From contig OZ020611.1 in assembly GCA_963971575.1 (NCBI GenBank), positions 239,778,654 to 239,842,653 on the forward strand: 64,000 nucleotides of DNA, written 5' to 3'. Within the stretch, counting starts at the first letter, position 1, and each line of letters starts with the position of its first letter. The notes under the pieces are model-generated. The model had not been told where the DNA came from. It saw nothing but the letters and a program-made list of their open reading frames with translations, and made no database searches. Source of the DNA: Liopterus haemorrhoidalis. Its lineage: Eukaryota > Arthropoda > Insecta > Coleoptera > Dytiscidae. A program made the position numbers and the translations under genes. Shown one piece after another: positions 46,889-57,574 of the stretch.

Positions 46889-48633
46889 GAACTGGGGCCG
46901 TAAGACAATTCGGGCCGTTCACAATTGGGGCTTTTCACAACTGGGACCATTAACAACTGGGGCGATGGACAATTCGGGCCGTACACAATTGGGGCTTTGC
47001 ACAACTGGGGCCATTAACAACTGGGGCCATTAACAACTGGGGCGATGGACAATTCGGGAGGTTCACAATTGGGTCTTTTGACAACTGGGGCCATAACTAT
47101 AAGAGCTACAGTCTTCTTTTGTTTAAAATAAAAAATAATTATTTAACAAGTTGGCATAAAATAAATTGCGCGTTCTTTTGAAAAAAAAATATTTGAATGG
47201 TTTGATTAAGTACATTTTAGTGGGAATTAGAATAAATAAAAAAAATGTATTTTAAGGGTTAGATTAAGTAAAATTTAGTGCTCTTTTGACTATATATTTA
47301 TGTCGTATTTTTAAGAATTTTCTGATTTTATCATGTCTGATTACACCAATTTTTATGTAACATGTATTTTTATCTTATTTTAATATTTTATTTATTTTTT
47401 TTGTTTTGTAGTATTTGTAATTTGCTTTTTATGTAAGATTATTTTTAACGAAATATGTATGTTTTTTATCACTTTTTATACTATTTTTATATTGCTTATA
47501 TGTTTTTTTTTTTTATTTTGATTTTTAATTGTTTTAATTTGTTTGTAATATGCATATTTTATTACTTATGTTTGTATATTAGGCTCATCCTATTTAAATA
47601 AAGTATTATTATTATTATTATATATGGTAAATAAAAAATGTATTTTAAGGGTTGGCTTAAGTAAATTTAACTGTTCTTTTGAATAAATAAATAAAAAATG
47701 AATTTAATTTTAGAAGTAAATATTTTGTAACTAAATTTAATTAATATGAGTCAACTACGAGAAAATTAGTTATTTTTTGTTTGACTATTTCCTAGATTTT
47801 TTTTTATGTATGATAGTATTTTTTTGTACATAGGTTTTTTATGTATCTCGTTTATATAAAACGGGCAAAATTTTCTAGATAAACATAATAAAAAATTGAT
47901 AATACCTATCATGTGACTAAATTTTCAAATACATAATCTTTATAATATTTGCTGCTTTGAGATTCTCGCCGATCGTAAAATTTTATTAGAATATTATCTT
48001 CGAATGCACGTGTACATAAACATTTTCTATTGGTTCAGAATTTAATGAGTGCGGGGAATATAGAGTCAAAAGAGCTCCAAATTTTACTTAATCTAACCCT
48101 TAAAATACAATTTCTTTTTAATCAAATGAACACGAAAATTTCTTTAAGCCAACCCTTAAAATACAATTTTTTTATTTATTCTAATTCCCACCAAACTGTA
48201 CTTAATCAATCCATTAAAATATTTTTTTTCAAAAGACCACGCAATTTAATTTATGCCAACTTGTAAAAATAATTATTTTTTATTTTAAACAAAAGAAGAC
48301 TCTAGCTCTTATAGTTATGGCCTCAGTTGTCAAAAGCCCCAATTGTGAACGGCTCGAATTGTCCATCGCCCCAGTTGTTAATGGTCCCAGTTGTGAAAAG
48401 CCCCAATTGTGTACGGCCCGAATTGTCCATCGCCCCAGTTGTTAATGGTCCCAGTTGTGAAAAGCCCCAATTGTGTACGGCCCGAATTGTCCATCGCCCC
48501 AGTTGTTAATGGTCCCAGTTGTGAAAAGCCCCAATTGTGTACGGCCCGAATTGTCCATCGCCCCAGTTGTTAATGGTCCCAGTTGTGAAAAGCCCCAATT
48601 GTGAACGGCCCGAATTGTCTTACAACCCCAGTT
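46889..48633. mobile_element. Foldback element with arms of 16-bp units
   Basis: About 1.75 kb. Left arm 46889-47094 and right arm 48310-48633 are inverted relatives, extended inward by ordinary inverted sequence (AACAAGTTGGCATAAA and its inverse, then TAAGTACA...TTTAGTGGG). Arms are tandem 16-base units; left about 13, right about 20. The interior is AT-rich without coding content. Confidence 0.82.
48310..48633. repeat. 64-bp repeat made of four 16-bp units
   Basis: GTCCATCGCC recurs at 48361, 48425, 48489 and 48553, exactly 64 apart. Each 64 divides into CCCGAATTGTCCATCG, CCCCAGTTGTTAATGG, TCCCAGTTGTGAAAAG and CCCCAATTGTGTACGG, all of the form YCCSARTTGTNNANNG. The left arm shows the same units in inverse. 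Confidence 0.93.
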
Positions 48634-48787
48634 GTCATGGAACCATTGAATTGTAAATTTGAATAAAAATTGCAATTGTAATGTCATGTACTAACCCCCC
48701 TCAGTTTAAATATGATTTTAATTTAAGTGTTGACACATTTTCGGTGTAACCCTGATCTAGTTCTAAATCCTATATTTTCAATATGAA

Positions 48788-48834
48788 TATTTTCTTCGTT
48801 TCATAATACAGCGTATTATGAAACGAAGAAAATA
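48788..48834. repeat. Near-perfect hairpin, 22-bp arms
   Basis: TATTTTCTTCGTTTCATAAT(AC), a three-base spacer, then the exact inverse. Could extrude as a cruciform or be a minimal foldback. No wider element found. Confidence 0.9.
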
Positions 48835-49281
48835 CTTTTTTAATTAACTAAAGTATAATATCTCGCCCTGGTCCAAATAGTTGCGACCCACATGTTGTTG
48901 CGGCATCCTTTGTTCCCTAACAGTCCAGGTCATCGCTAGATTAGGCTTCATTTTACATTTGAGAAGGTTACGTCAGTTAGTTAACTATATTTTGAATAGC
49001 ATCTGCCTACACGCTCAATTAGGCAAATTTAAAAATGTAAAAAAATATGTGCTAGTTATTATATAAGATAACGTAGTGCAATGGTTTCCAAACTGTGGAT
49101 GTCGAATTAGGAATTGTTGTAAAAATATTTAAAGATAAGATAAAATTCTATATTGAAATGAGAACAATCGAATTAGCATTATAACGGCCCCATTTGGACT
49201 CTAACATCCCAGTGTTCCTATTTGAGAACATTTAAAAATGTAATAATAATTTTAAATTTCGAAACACGAACTTTAAAATTA
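48835..49281. other. Unassigned DNA
   Basis: No exon or transposon recognised. TGGTTTCCAAACTGTGG at 49082 may be a hAT MITE end without partner. Confidence 0.4.
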
Positions 49282-49618
49282 TTACACTGGTCAACAAATT
49301 TAAACCTTAAAGCTTAGATCTGATACTTGTTTTTAACTAATTTTAGGGTGCTGGTTTTAAAAATGTTAACAGTTTCTGCCTATCACGTAAAAATTTTGTT
49401 CTATCGTATTTTGACTTTTTTCACCTTTTCACGTTCTGATATACGTGTACTTTAAACTCAACTTCGTTCTTGTTGTCCAATATATTTTGTAGGAACGCCT
49501 TACATGCATGTACTTGTTATAGACCTTTTTACAACGGCGGCGGTTGCAAGGTCAAGGGTAAGGTACTTAGTATGACTGTTGCATCCATTAAATGTTCAGG
49601 TTTGTACTTGTTGTTCAA

Positions 49619-49861
49619 TAAGTAACTATGTGGAGGTCGTTAAAAATTTGATTGAAAATTATCATCATCTTGACAAATTTCCTGTCAATCTTGGAGTTAT
49701 TAATGTTGAACAGAGTGAACGTTTCCATCAGAATTTAAAAGATATGGAGAGACATTATCAAGGAAGGTGGGATACTCACATGATGGCTGACTACTGTTGG
49801 AGTATTAAAAGAGACTTATCGAGAATGGTGCACTCCAGAAGATCTTACAAACGACCATTTA
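49619..49861 (+). pseudogene. Arthropod repeat-associated ORF, C-terminal part
   Basis: Frame NYVEVVKNLIENYHHLDKF ... ERFHQNLKDMERHYQGRWD ... ADYCWSIKRDLSRMVHSRR. It is intact where copy 1 is frameshifted, yet lacks the 5' half present there. The frame runs into the nested MITE at 49862. Function unknown. Confidence 0.55.
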
Positions 49862-50120
49862 GGCCCGGTTTTTCCACCTTCAGATAAAGTTCCAGGTAAC
49901 TATCTGACAGATAAGGTTATTTTTAACTTCATCTGCTGAGTAAATGTCATCCCTTCTTTCTATACAAATGTATCTATCGGATAGTTATCTAACGGATAAT
50001 GAAACTGACGTATTGGATTCACTGACTGGTATTGACATTTACTCAGCAGATGAAGTTACAAATAACCTTATCTTTCAGATAGTTACCTGGGACTTTATCT
50101 GAAGGTGGAAAGACCGGGCC
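49862..50120. mobile_element. Hairpin MITE, GGCCCGGTTTTTCCACC ends
   Basis: 259 bp, long inverted arms (about 90 bp each side) starting GGCCCGGTTTTTCCACCTTC; TA on both sides. Inserted into the ORF remnant of copy 2 of the CACTG element. Confidence 0.88.
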
Positions 50121-50457
50121 TAAATCCTTAAATTATTTTGTATTTTTATTTCAACATTCCAATGCATTAAAATGTAATTAAAACTGTTCTTATTTTCTTT
50201 CTTTCACTATAAATAATATTTTAAGAATATTTACTAATTATTTAGTCCTTATTGTTCGCCAAATTTGTACCAATTACAGTATCGACGTCTAAAATTAAAC
50301 GATAGAAGCATTATTTGACCGAAAATATGTATTTGTTGTAGAGCAAAAATCTGATGTGATACGCAAAAACTGATGTGATATTTGAGTTCAGCAGCACCAA
50401 ATTAGTAAGAAACAAGTCTTAGATGTAAGTCAGCAAAAATTGTGTTGACCAGTGTTA

Positions 50458-51684
50458 TCAAGCGATATACGAATCTTATCCAAAAATGGTTGAGGATTTT
50501 TTAGCTCTAAATGAGCCAACAATGCTGTCTTTAAAATTGTCTTTAAAATTGTGATATTTACCTAACACCCTGTATTAATATACTGCTTTAATAAGCAGGA
50601 TTTTCCAAAACGAAATGATCAAAAGCTTCAATCAATAGGTAAAAGTTAAGAGTTTTGAAAATCTAGTTCCGCCTAAATCAAAGATACCATCTATATATTG
50701 TTATATTGTTATTTTTGGGGATGTGTAAAACAGGCTCCTTGCAAGCCAAGCACAAGTATTCGTTTCTGCGCGAGGAATTTAAACGTATCCCATAGTTTAT
50801 AAATAGACGAGAGCAACCAATACAAAAGATGCAGAGTTGCAGTAATAATTGCACATAAGTTGCAGCAATAATTGCAAAAAAGTTGTTTCAATAATTGCAT
50901 GCAAGTTGAAACAATAATTGCATGCAAGTTGAAGCAATAAATACTCAAAAAACTTTTAAATCAGTAAACTTTAAGAGTATGAACTATTCAATCTGAATGA
51001 TAAAACTTTAAAATAGCGTGTTACTAAACTACAATTCTTTAAATGAGTTGCATTACCAACTAAAATAAACTTACATTAACTACACAACTTAATTACTTTT
51101 GTTTGATCAATAATCTTTTAGTTTAGATTCCACTCGTTGTGAATCTAAAACGACACAAAACAATTTCAATAAAATTCAAGTTTTCAAGATAGCGACAAGA
51201 CATTTTCAATGAGTCATTGTTGTGGAATTAAATGTGTTTATCTGTTGTGAAATATAACAGATCGTTAAAATACACTTAATTAACAATAATATTGTAAGCA
51301 CGGTGTTCAACAATTTATTTAGTTTCATAATTGCTTGTAAACGTAAATAAAATTTAATTAAACAATATTATTATTGTCCTGAATAATTGAGAAATACCAA
51401 GCAGTTTTTAGAGTTTCGCAGAATATTCAAGAAACGTTGAGCTTGTTCGTAATTCCTTTCCGATTATCCTTTATGCAAAGTCAAACGGATGGACCGATTT
51501 TCACCAAATTTCGTACAGGAGGGTAAAATAATCCGAAGAAGGTTTTAGTGAGGGTTCCAACTTAGTCCGTGTCCCTGTAGGGGGCGTTATGGGAGGAAAC
51601 CATAATTTTTCACACTCCGTGCAGTTTAAATTGATTACATAGATAGATCTTAACTAGATCTAAAAAAAGACCGCGAAAGCATAT
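50458..51684. other. Repeat-rich DNA
   Basis: Contains ACACCCTGTAT at about 50567, a truncated CAGTCTGTTCC-family end (50590-50690), a 23-bp tandem array and, at 51430-51600, a stretch (GGACCGATTTTCACCAAATTT, GTAGGGGGCGTTATGGGAGG) of the kind common in insect dispersed repeats. Confidence 0.5.
50835..50942. repeat. 23-bp tandem repeat
   Basis: AATAATTGCA recurs at 50844, 50867, 50890 and 50913, each 23 apart; unit close to AATAATTGCATGCAAGTTG plus four bases. Confidence 0.9.
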
Positions 51685-52849
51685 TAGAGTTGAAATCAAA
51701 GGCAAAACATCGATGTTTAACATCGATGTTAACATCGGCGCTTACTATACGAAGGAAAAACATCGATGTTTCCGAGACATCGATGTTTTATTAATATTAA
51801 AAAAAGCTATTTATTTATATTATATAGGTTTTATTTAATAATGTAAAGATAAAATACGAAAAAAGTAACATATAATACACAAAAAGTTTTTATTAGATTT
51901 TGAAATAGAAATATTCCTTTTTAATAGTAATTAATTTCACATTAACATTATTATACCCAATATAATAATCCTAATTTGTACCTACAGTCTCTTCCAAACG
52001 ATTAGGCGGAACTAACCGCAATTTTCATTTTTGTAATTTGTCATTAGATATTTTTTTATATACTGAAGTTGACTTTTCCTGAACAAAATGATCAAAAGCT
52101 TCAATCAATCGGTAAAAGTAACTAGAATTGAAAATCTAGTTCCGCCTAAACCAAAGGAACAGACCTTACTATTTTTACATTTCTAAAATGAAATATTGGA
52201 TTTTATTACAATACTAATATAGTAATCTTAATGTTAATTTTATATTATTTAACATAAAAATAACACTGTCATACACAATTATTTTTATACTTTTTAGTTG
52301 AAATAAAGTTCCTTTGGTTTAGGCGGAACTAGATTTTCAATTCTAGTTACTTTTACCGTTTAAATGAAGCTTTTGATCATTTTGTTCAGGAAAAGCCAAC
52401 TTCAATATATAAAAAAATAGCTAATGACAACCTACAAAAATCCAGGGATTGGAGGAATAACAACTGGGAAAGTGTCAACAAGACTCAAAAAGAAAAAGTG
52501 TGTTGGCGTCTTTGGTCGTTCGCACTGTTTGTAAAAATTAGAAGTTTCTTCTTATTTTTTCGTATTCTGCTAACTGCTAAGAAGAATAAGAACTAACACT
52601 ATTAGTATTGTTATATCACAATAGAAGGCGCTTATATTTTGTGTACTAATCTTAATAAAAATTAAATTTTTAAGATTCCAGCGCCTCTAGCGGTAGTTTC
52701 TGAATTTCAAAGTTTAAACATCGACATCGGTAGTAGACATCGATGTTTTATCGATACTATCGTCAGCTGACCATCGATGGTAAAAACATCGATGTTTTTA
52801 AAACAAACATCTATGTTTTCGATACATCGATGTTTTTTTCCCATCCCTA
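51685..52849. mobile_element. hAT-type element rich in AACATCGATGTT
   Basis: 1,165 bp. Right end TTCCCATCCCTA is typical of hAT; the left end TAGAGTTG is more diverged. Flanks AAGCATAT / GAGCACAT match at 6 of 8. The palindrome AACATCGATGTT or close variants occur about nine times in the subterminal parts. Contains a nested CAGTCTGTTCC-type MITE (51985-52165) and a truncated one (52312-52430). Confidence 0.65.
51985..52165. mobile_element. Short CAGTCTGTTCC-family MITE, nested
   Basis: Ends CAGTCTCTTCCAAACG and CCAAAGGAACAGACC, TA on the left. Shorter than the 408-bp members and more diverged. Confidence 0.65.
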
Positions 52850-52857
52850 GAGCACAT

Positions 52858-53200
52858 ACCTATCATGCACCGATATCGTGTATTGGGCAATTTTCTGTTT
52901 TTAAACGTAATAGTTTTTGTATTATAAAGTTTGTGGGTGCATAACATCGGAGTTTTATAGAGATGTGTCAATTATTTTAGAATAATAAATTAGACCATTT
53001 CACGTAGAATCATAATATATCAACACTATACATCAAAGATCAATAATATTGGAGTTATCACAAGGTAAACAGAACTCCGAAATGCAGATATGTTGAGGGT
53101 CGTGAAATTTGTCAAAAGATGGCGGTGCTGGACGGTTATTCATTCTCCACTGCCAAACGGTAGATAAAATTACTATACCTACCGTTTTAGATAATATATA

Positions 53201-53242
<42 letters not shown>

Positions 53243-53595
53243 CTGCTCCTATGCTATGCCGCGAATTTATCGACCTCCCTTCGTATATCTTTAGGCGGAT
53301 GTACCTATTACTGTACATGGTATAATATGCATACATTGTTAACATTCAAATCACTATGAAAACTATGACCAATAATTACAATTATAATTTATTATGACAA
53401 CAAGTGTCTTCTTTGACCTTGTAAACTTTTTTGATTGATATTAATGTCTTTATTAATTCCTTGAATTCTGTTACTGTTTACATCATAAAATGATTGCAAT
53501 AAAATTAATTACTACCAGTCAAAAAGAAATCTTAAAAAAACACTATTGATTGATAATAAATATCAATAATAATAAATCAATACATTGTGAGAAGC
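52858..53595. other. Unassigned DNA with (TA)n
   Basis: (TA)n tract at about 53194-53240; otherwise AT-rich, no exon recognised. Confidence 0.45.
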
Positions 53596-55056
53596 AGTGG
53601 CGTATCTTAAGTGTATAGCACCTAGGCGGAACTTTATTTTACCCCTCCCCGCGACCATAATTATTTATTTATCTATATCGGGGTCGGCACCTTTTTTACG
53701 TTACGGGCCGCATTTTGTAATGCATTTTAGATGAAGAAAGAAGAAAAAAAATGTGCAGGATGTGTAGAGAAGCAAAAGAGACAATTGAGCACATGCTGAA
53801 GGAATGCGGAGAAATAAAAAATAGGAGGTTTTGAGCGAAAGTGGAGGAGCATACGCATGAATGAAGGATGTAATAACATGGAAGAAGCAGATTAAAGACA
53901 TTGAAAACAAGGGAAGAAAAAAAAAACTAAATTAATCTACGGAATCACAATCAGAAACTGCTAAACAGATTTGAAGTCAACAGGCAGTAATTAAATATTT
54001 TATTTAAATTATAGGACTAAGAGTTTTGTGAATATAAATATAAATTAAAATGTAATATATTTAAAATAAAAATTGAACAACTGAACTGAATATAAATAAA
54101 CGTGGAAGTCTGTCTGTCTGTATGGGCATTAAGCGAAAATAGCTCAACCGATTTTCACGAGATTTTCATTTTAATTTAAAGGGGTAGTTTTGAGGAGTGA
54201 GAAAAAAAAGTTTTTTCAGTATAATTCTAAAACTATTCATAATAATCAATAATATTCATTTATCAATAAATGTTATTATTATTATTATAATCACTTTTGA
54301 TTTTTTTTTAGTTAAATCCTTTACTGCATGAATTTTTATTTTTGGCTGAAATAATTCATGAGCATTAGGTTCTTATTGATAGAAAAATTGATTAAAAAAA
54401 TATATTTAAAATATTATTATTTTTATGAAAAAATAATAATTAAAATAATAATTTAGGGTTTGTGCCATACATGGAACATTATGATTCTACATTATGTTAC
54501 AAAAGAAAATAATTCCGTATTATTTGCTCGTCAGTTGCTAGGTGTTCTTCATTAGGGATTAAAAGCAGTCGCCCTCTAATTTTTGAAAGAAAAGGTCGTA
54601 TCTTCTAGTTGTCCTTTCTCAATAAATTCAGAGTTATCGTTGAAGTGTAAATTCCGCTTAATATCCTCAAATATATTGCAGCACATTACTTGAGATACTG
54701 CAGGATCCATTGTTGTGTATGTGGCATATATGAACATTCATGAGGTAACGTTCTGATTCAGTTTTAAAAGTAAAATAAAAAATAAAAATCGGTATGTGCC
54801 ATATATGGCACACTATGTGATAAAGGGTTAAAAAGAGCTGAAAAAACTGAAAAATAACTACGACTGTTTTTGAGAAAAAAATATCTGAATTTTCATATAA
54901 GATATGAAAGGGAATATGAAGGGATAAGTCAATGAACTTATCCCTTACGAAGAATAGGTATTCTGCTAGTTTGATTAACAAAAATAAATGATGGCACCCC
55001 TTATTGACAGGTACCCGGAACGGACTTTCCCTCCTCCCCTCTCTAAGTACGCTACT
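53596..55056. mobile_element. Possible hAT-type element, CAGTGGCGTA ends
   Basis: Starts CAGTGGCGTATCTTAAG and ends TAAGTACGCTACTG. The flanking DNA on both sides contains TATCAATAATAATAAA...CATTAC/CATTG, a similarity longer than a normal duplication. Interior holds a LINE relic and a GTCTGTCTGTATGGGCATT-type repeat near 54110. May be two independent ends. Confidence 0.4.
53751..53834 (+). pseudogene. LINE C-terminal zinc-knuckle fragment
   Basis: Reads CRMCREAKETIEHMLKECG, the CxxC...H...C motif at the C-terminus of jockey/CR1/R1-like reverse transcriptases, followed by a stop. No other LINE sequence is adjacent. Confidence 0.68.
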
Positions 55057-55069
55057 GAATATCAATAAT

Positions 55070-55411
55070 AATAAACCATTACATTGTTACAAGTGACGTA
55101 ACCTTATGTTGAATTCAAGTAAAAAAGAAAAAAATAATCTGATGTCATAAATATACTTTCTAATTTGGTTTTTGCCTTTTTTGTTTCGTGAACATAAAAA
55201 GTCAATTGAATTTATTTTATTTAAGATTTCTTTCGCCGGTGGAATATCACAGTTTAAGCACAAAATGTTGTTTTACTGAAAGAATCTTGCGTTTATTCTT
55301 GATAGTGACTCATGGTTGCGGTTTTTAATTTTGCATGCTTGTAATATTAATTTTATCTTGATGTAGTTTTATTGGTCTGCTCAGAAAAAATGTTTTAAGA
55401 TCCTGTTTTAA
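55070..55411. other. Unassigned AT-rich DNA
   Basis: No exon or transposon recognised. Confidence 0.4.
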
Positions 55412-55413
55412 TA

Positions 55414-56328
55414 ACGGGTGTTTTTTTTTAGAGGTATAGAACTTTAAATTGCAATAAAACAACGATGGATTATTCGATTGACATGAATTTTTTTTTATTC
55501 GAAAGATAATCTTGTGGCATTACATTTTAAATATGATTTCTGGCATATGACCGCCACGGCAGGCTCGGATGTAGTCCAATCTGGACGTCCAATTTTCGAT
55601 GACTTTTTCCAACATTTGTTGCCGTATATCGGCAATAACACGGCGAATGTTGTCTTCCAAATGGTCAAGCGTTTGTGGCTTATCCGCATAGACCAATGAC
55701 TTTACATATCCCCACAGAAAGTAGTCCAGCGGTGTTAAATCACAAGATCTTGGAGGCCAATTCACAGGTCCAAAACGTGAAATTAGGCGGTCACCAAACG
55801 TGTCTTTCAATAAATCGATTGTGGCACGAGCTGTGTGACATGTTGCGCCGTCTTGTTGGAACCACAGCTCCTGGACATCATGGCTGTGCATCAATATTCC
55901 ATAAAGTGGATGGACACAGATCCAATTCCTGTGCTCGATGGCGGATGGACTCATTCGGGTCTTCCTCAATGCTACGCTCTACAGTACCAATAGCTTCTTC
56001 TGTACGCACCGTACGGCGTCTCTGGGGATGCGAGTTATCAATAAGAGTAAACGTGGTGCGAAAACGTTCCATGGTTAATCGAATTAACTGCTCTGATGGA
56101 CGATTTTGTCGACGATAAAATGGACGTAGTGCGCGATACGTATTCCGCACAGAACCATTATTTTCGAAATAAAATTGAACTATTTGCAAGCGTTGTTCAG
56201 GCGTGAGTCTATTCATGATGAATTGCCAAACCAAACTGAGAATAAATCACTTGACAGCTGTTAAATCGGTCGCCATCTTGAACAGTAATGCCAACTTAAA
56301 GTTCTATACCTCTAAAAAAAACACCCGT
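55414..56328 (-). mobile_element. DD41D mariner, internally deleted
   Basis: 915 bp with inverted ends ACGGGTGTTTTTTTTTAGAG (T-run length differs by one) and TA flanks (55412-55413, 56329-56330). Encodes the two ends of a transposase on the minus strand with the centre missing; a full-length element would be near 1.3 kb. Not able to make transposase itself but has both ends. Confidence 0.93.
55520..56234 (-). pseudogene. Mariner transposase, central deletion
   Basis: N-terminal part (56234 down to about 55890) has the paired helix-turn-helix region: LTPEQRLQIVQFYFENNGS, later RRRTVRTEEAIG and LCPSTLWNI. The C-terminal part, in a different frame, has the second aspartate in WFQQDGATCHTA, then NWPPRSCDLTPLDYFLWGY, giving 41 residues between second and third acidic residues. 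The block with the first catalytic aspartate is deleted at about 55885-55895, and the frame is broken there. Confidence 0.9.
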
Positions 56329-56330
56329 TA

Positions 56331-57379
56331 TTTCGTATTATTATTATTTTTGTAATAGATACAAAACAATAAATATTTTTATCTACTACCATCAAATAAT
56401 ATATACATTATGTGTCCAACTGTAAATACATAATGATGTTCGTATTGCAACAAGTGTAAAAAGGTGACGCGCATGCGTCCTAATCCCGAAAAATTAATAT
56501 TTTTTTACCCTGCAAGTTTTTTTTTTTTAGTAAGTTAGTTAAAATGGTGCTCAGCAATGATGACTATTTACGCCTCACACAGCCCATCTTTCTAATATAA
56601 ATTAGAATAAATAAAACAATAAATATTAGTATTTTAAACAATATTGTAGATTACAATCAGCAGATGGTTCGGTATAGGCTGACCGATTTTTTTAATAGAA
56701 ATAGAGTATGCTTGGTAGCTTGTTTGATACGTTAAACCAATATTTGATTTTAGTAACAAATGAAGCCTGAAGATTTTTTTCAAAGGTAATTGACCGAATA
56801 TTATCTTTATGATTCAATTCTACGAGGTTTTAGGTTGTTAAAAAACACAGACATTATGTTTATGACAATTGAGAACTGACATTACCGTTGGCGGTGCTGT
56901 AGTCCAAGGCAATATGGCTGTCGTGTCTAGTATTCAGCTGTCAATATGCTAACAGCGAACAGGTTAATTTAAGCACAGTACATTTTTATTTTATTAAAAT
57001 GCGAATAAATATTGGCGAAATTTTTTAATTTTTACGCGCTACACATGTATTGATGTGTATAACAGGAGGTGGGCATCAAATTACAGTATTTAAAGTTTAA
57101 TTTCAGTAGATTTATTGAAGTGTAATTTATAGATGAGCAAGCAATGCCGGGCATTTAATTTTATGTGGTACATCTGAGTGTCGGTCATCTGAATTTACAA
57201 TATATGGATTATGTTTGTAAATAAGTGCATTATGTTCATTGCCTCATGAAATAAGATTAGTTTTAGTTGGACAGAAGCAGCTAATATTATTAGCTATTAT
57301 TATTAATATATTAGTGCAGTTTAGTTTTTCTGCGACAAATCTAATGAACAAACTCGCATAGTATCAGTTACTTATTAAC
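56331..57379. other. Unassigned DNA
   Basis: AT-rich; nothing recognised. Confidence 0.4.
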
Positions 57380-57574
57380 TCAAAATATATTCCCATGCCT
57401 TCCTCCTGTCCATAACCAAATCTTTTCCAATCTGGACTTAATATTAACTTTCCCTCCATTTTTCGTAAAAAAAAGAAAAAAACTAAGATGCCTATCTTTG
57501 TCCTGTCTTGAATGACAGCCAAAAACACTACAATTTGTTCTACTTTTACAGTTTTTCACAACTTCTATTAACAT
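57380..57574 (-). pseudogene. THAP-domain fragment
   Basis: Frame MLIEVVKNCKSRTNCSVFGC then HLSFFLFFTKNGG: a THAP start with CxxxxC (CSVFGC) and the SFxxF block. The region after KSRLEKI continues in another frame as MDRRKAWEYIL, the tryptophan block of THAP, so there is a frameshift near 57430. The CxxH end is not found. Distinct from the 8.4/13.9 kb THAP copies. Confidence 0.55.

Larger units (their letters stand above)
49285..50454 (+). mobile_element. CACTG-ended element with 3-bp TTA duplication, copy 2
   Basis: Ends CACTGGTCAACAAATTT / TTGTGTTGACCAGTG, flanked by TTA (49282-49284, 50455-50457). Closely related to 22394-23548 but with an internal deletion of its ORF (junction near 49620) and a nested MITE at 49862-50120. 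Confidence 0.78.

Noticed and set aside
48327..48687. Repetitive open frames on both strands at 48.3-48.7 kb, also CRISPR-like spacing
   Set aside because: They follow the 16/64-bp repeat in a foldback arm. There are no unique spacers, so it is not a CRISPR array.
55675..56118. 147-codon plus-strand frame
   Set aside because: Antisense of the mariner transposase remnant.
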